DNA of 64,000 bases from Janibacter indicus (GTDB taxonomy: Bacteria; Actinomycetota; Actinomycetes; Actinomycetales; Dermatophilaceae): the NCBI RefSeq assembly GCF_900176385.1, contig NZ_FWXN01000009.1, positions 62,001-126,000 of the forward strand, read 5' to 3'. A program made the position numbers and the translations under genes. The notes beneath the pieces are model-generated. The model did not search any database and was not told the DNA's origin. It saw nothing but the letters and a program-made list of their open reading frames with translations. Below are positions 62,759 to 64,000 of this stretch, in pieces (positions within the stretch are counted from its first letter, which is position 1; each line of letters begins with the position of its first letter).

Positions 62759-63397
62759 ATGACCCGCTACGCCCACGCCGAGCGCGGCGCCCTGTGCGAC
62801 ACCCTCCTCGAGGTCGGCCCCGACGTGCCCACGCTGTGCGGCAGCTGGACCAGCGCCGAGCTGCTCGCCCACCTCATCGTCCGTGAGGGCCGGCCCGACC
62901 TGGCGGCGGGCATCTTCGCCGCGCCCTTGGCCGGCCGGACCGAGAGCGCCATGACGCGCCTCCTCGCGGAGCACGACTTCGTCGACCTGGTGGAGCGGCT
63001 GCGGCAGGGGCCACCGAAGCTGCACCCGGCTCGCGTGCCCCTCGTCGACGAGCAGATGAACCTCGTCGAGATGTTCATCCACCACGAGGACGTCCTGCGG
63101 GCCCAGCTGGGTGCGCCGCGACGCACGATCAGCAGCGAGATGACCTCGGCCCTCGGTGACCGCCTCAACATCATGGCCCGGATGCTCTTCCGCAGCGCGA
63201 AGGGGGTCGACCTCGCCCTGGTCACCGCCAAGCGGCGTACCAAGGTCGGCTCGGGCAACGGCCCGGTCGTCGAGATCCACGGCCGACCCGGCGAGATCCT
63301 GCTCTTCGGCTTCGGGCGGCAGGCGGTCGCCGAGGTCGAGCTCATCGGCCCGCCCGACGCGGTCGAGACGGTCCGCACCGGGAGCTACGAGGTCTGA
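62759..63397 (+). CDS. TIGR03085 family protein (DinB/maleylpyruvate isomerase-like fold)
   Basis: A 212-residue actinobacterial protein. The start ARYAHAERG-like segment (TRYAHAERGALCDTLLEVGP), CGSWTSAELLAHLIVREGRP and EMFIHHEDVLRAQ fit TIGR03085, a DinB-like four-helix fold whose histidines may bind metal. Some relatives act with mycothiol. Substrate unknown. ATG 62759 has GAGGAGG five bases upstream. Convergent with hisF, with only 19 bases between the stops. Confidence 0.85.
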   Translation: MTRYAHAERGALCDTLLEVGPDVPTLCGSWTSAELLAHLIVREGRPDLAAGIFAAPLAGRTESAMTRLLAEHDFVDLVERLRQGPPKLHPARVPLVDEQMNLVEMFIHHEDVLRAQLGAPRRTISSEMTSALGDRLNIMARMLFRSAKGVDLALVTAKRRTKVGSGNGPVVEIHGRPGEILLFGFGRQAVAEVELIGPPDAVETVRTGSYEV

Positions 63398-63416
63398 GCA
63401 GGTCGGTCGGCGCAGC

Positions 63417-64000
63417 TCAGTCGGCGCGACCGCGCCGCACCGGGTGACCGGCTGCCGCCAGCGCGTCCTTGGCCTGCCCGATGCTCACCTCGCCGAAGTG
63501 GAAGATGCTCGCCGCCAGCACCGCGTCGGCACCGGCGTCGACGGCCGGCGGCATGTGCTCGGCGGCCCCCGCTCCCCCACTGGCGATGACGGGGATGCCC
63601 ACCTCCGCACGCACGGCCCGGATCAGCTCGAGGTCGAAGCCCACCTTGGTCCCGTCGGCGTCCATCGAGTTGAGCAGGATCTCCCCCGCCCCGAGCTCCG
63701 CGGCCCGGGCGCACCACTCGATCGCGTCGATACCCGTACGGGTGCGACCACCGTGGGTCGTCACCTCGAACCCGCCTGCGGCGCAGCCGTCCTCACGCGT
63801 GCGGCGGCGTACGTCGGCCGACAGCACGAGCACCTGGGCTCCGAAGCGCTCGGCGACCTCGCTGATCAGCTCGGGTCGGTTGATCGCGGCGGTGTTGACG
63901 CCCACCTTGTCGGCCCCGCACCGCAGCAGCCGGTCGACGTCGTCGACCGTGCGGACGCCACCACCGACGGTCAGCGGGATGAAGACCTCCTCGGCCGTGC
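63417..64000 (-). CDS. hisF: Imidazole glycerol phosphate synthase subunit HisF (5' end cut off by window edge)
   Basis: HisF is the cyclase subunit making imidazole glycerol phosphate and AICAR in histidine synthesis. About 194 codons of the usual 255 or so are present. [58 protein letters not shown] (with the second catalytic Asp) and [14 protein letters not shown] match the family. The tail ends [11 protein letters not shown]. Its start, about 60 residues further, lies to the right. Same strand as hisI but separated by the convergent TIGR03085 gene. Confidence 0.96.
   Translation of the reverse strand, partial: TAEEVFIPLTVGGGVRTVDDVDRLLRCGADKVGVNTAAINRPELISEVAERFGAQVLVLSADVRRRTREDGCAAGGFEVTTHGGRTRTGIDAIEWCARAAELGAGEILLNSMDADGTKVGFDLELIRAVRAEVGIPVIASGGAGAAEHMPPAVDAGADAVLAASIFHFGEVSIGQAKDALAAAGHPVRRGRAD

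Noticed and set aside
63394-63420. Hairpin CTGAGC/GCTCAG between the TIGR03085 gene and hisF
   Set aside because: Only six base pairs with a 15-base loop, largely from the complementary stop codons. Too weak to call a terminator.

Overview
The window is very GC-rich (roughly 70% or more) and densely coded. Genes mostly touch or overlap by 4 bases, and starts are often GTG. Gene content points to an actinomycete: a CoaE-GrpB fusion, a PdtaR-type ANTAR regulator, a TIGR03085 protein, a Trp-operon membrane protein inside the trp cluster, and AftD-like giant membrane proteins. My best guess is Micrococcales, possibly an Intrasporangiaceae/Janibacter-like genome. That placement is inference, not a database result.

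The backbone reads right to left on the minus strand: hisF (cut by the right edge), hisI, trpE, a Trp-operon membrane protein, trpC, trpB, trpA, a MauE/DoxX protein, a DsbA-like protein, lgt, gltB, gltD, pyk, tRNA-Leu(CAA), pdtaR, polA, rpsA, coaE, uvrB, uvrA (cut by the left edge). From memory, this resembles the hisF-trp-lgt-pykA ... pdtaR ... polA-rpsA-coaE-uvrB-uvrA order of Mycobacterium. Accessory genes sit between these blocks: a GH15 enzyme with a metallo-hydrolase (2.3-4.8 kb), divergent LysE and EamA exporters (4.8-6.4 kb), a TerC transporter behind a manganese (yybP-ykoY) riboswitch (6.4-7.7 kb), a CNNM/CorC protein (11.4-12.7 kb), and a thioesterase, GT-C-like and DUF554 set (43.8-46.7 kb).

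A cell-envelope glycan locus (about 15.3-41.0 kb) separates rpsA from polA. It holds a DUF3068 protein, a heptose-phosphate module (hddA-gmhA-gmhB) with a sugar nucleotidyltransferase at the far end, two membrane acyltransferases, two 1340-1470-residue AftD-like (DUF3367-type) proteins, three methyltransferases, three glycosyltransferases, a 572-residue membrane protein, a Wzx-type flippase and a 49-residue membrane peptide. Several members and their order recall the mycobacterial Rv0224c-Rv0228/aftD neighbourhood. Together they would make nucleotide-activated heptose and assemble, methylate, acylate and export a surface polysaccharide.

Regulation can be read unusually well. A dozen genes have a TANNNT -10 hexamer exactly 6 or 7 bases before the start codon, the signature of leaderless mRNAs. 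Convergent genes are separated by strong hairpins, four of which share the stem base CGAAGGGGG. That 9-mer also occurs 20 more times singly, on both strands and in five reading-phase contexts, so it looks like a DNA-level signal. Two genes appear to start with CTG inside a CTGA stop/start overlap. I see no insertion sequence, prophage, CRISPR array, rRNA or origin. No gene-free stretch exceeds 300 bases; the longest, 7495-7694, holds the riboswitch.
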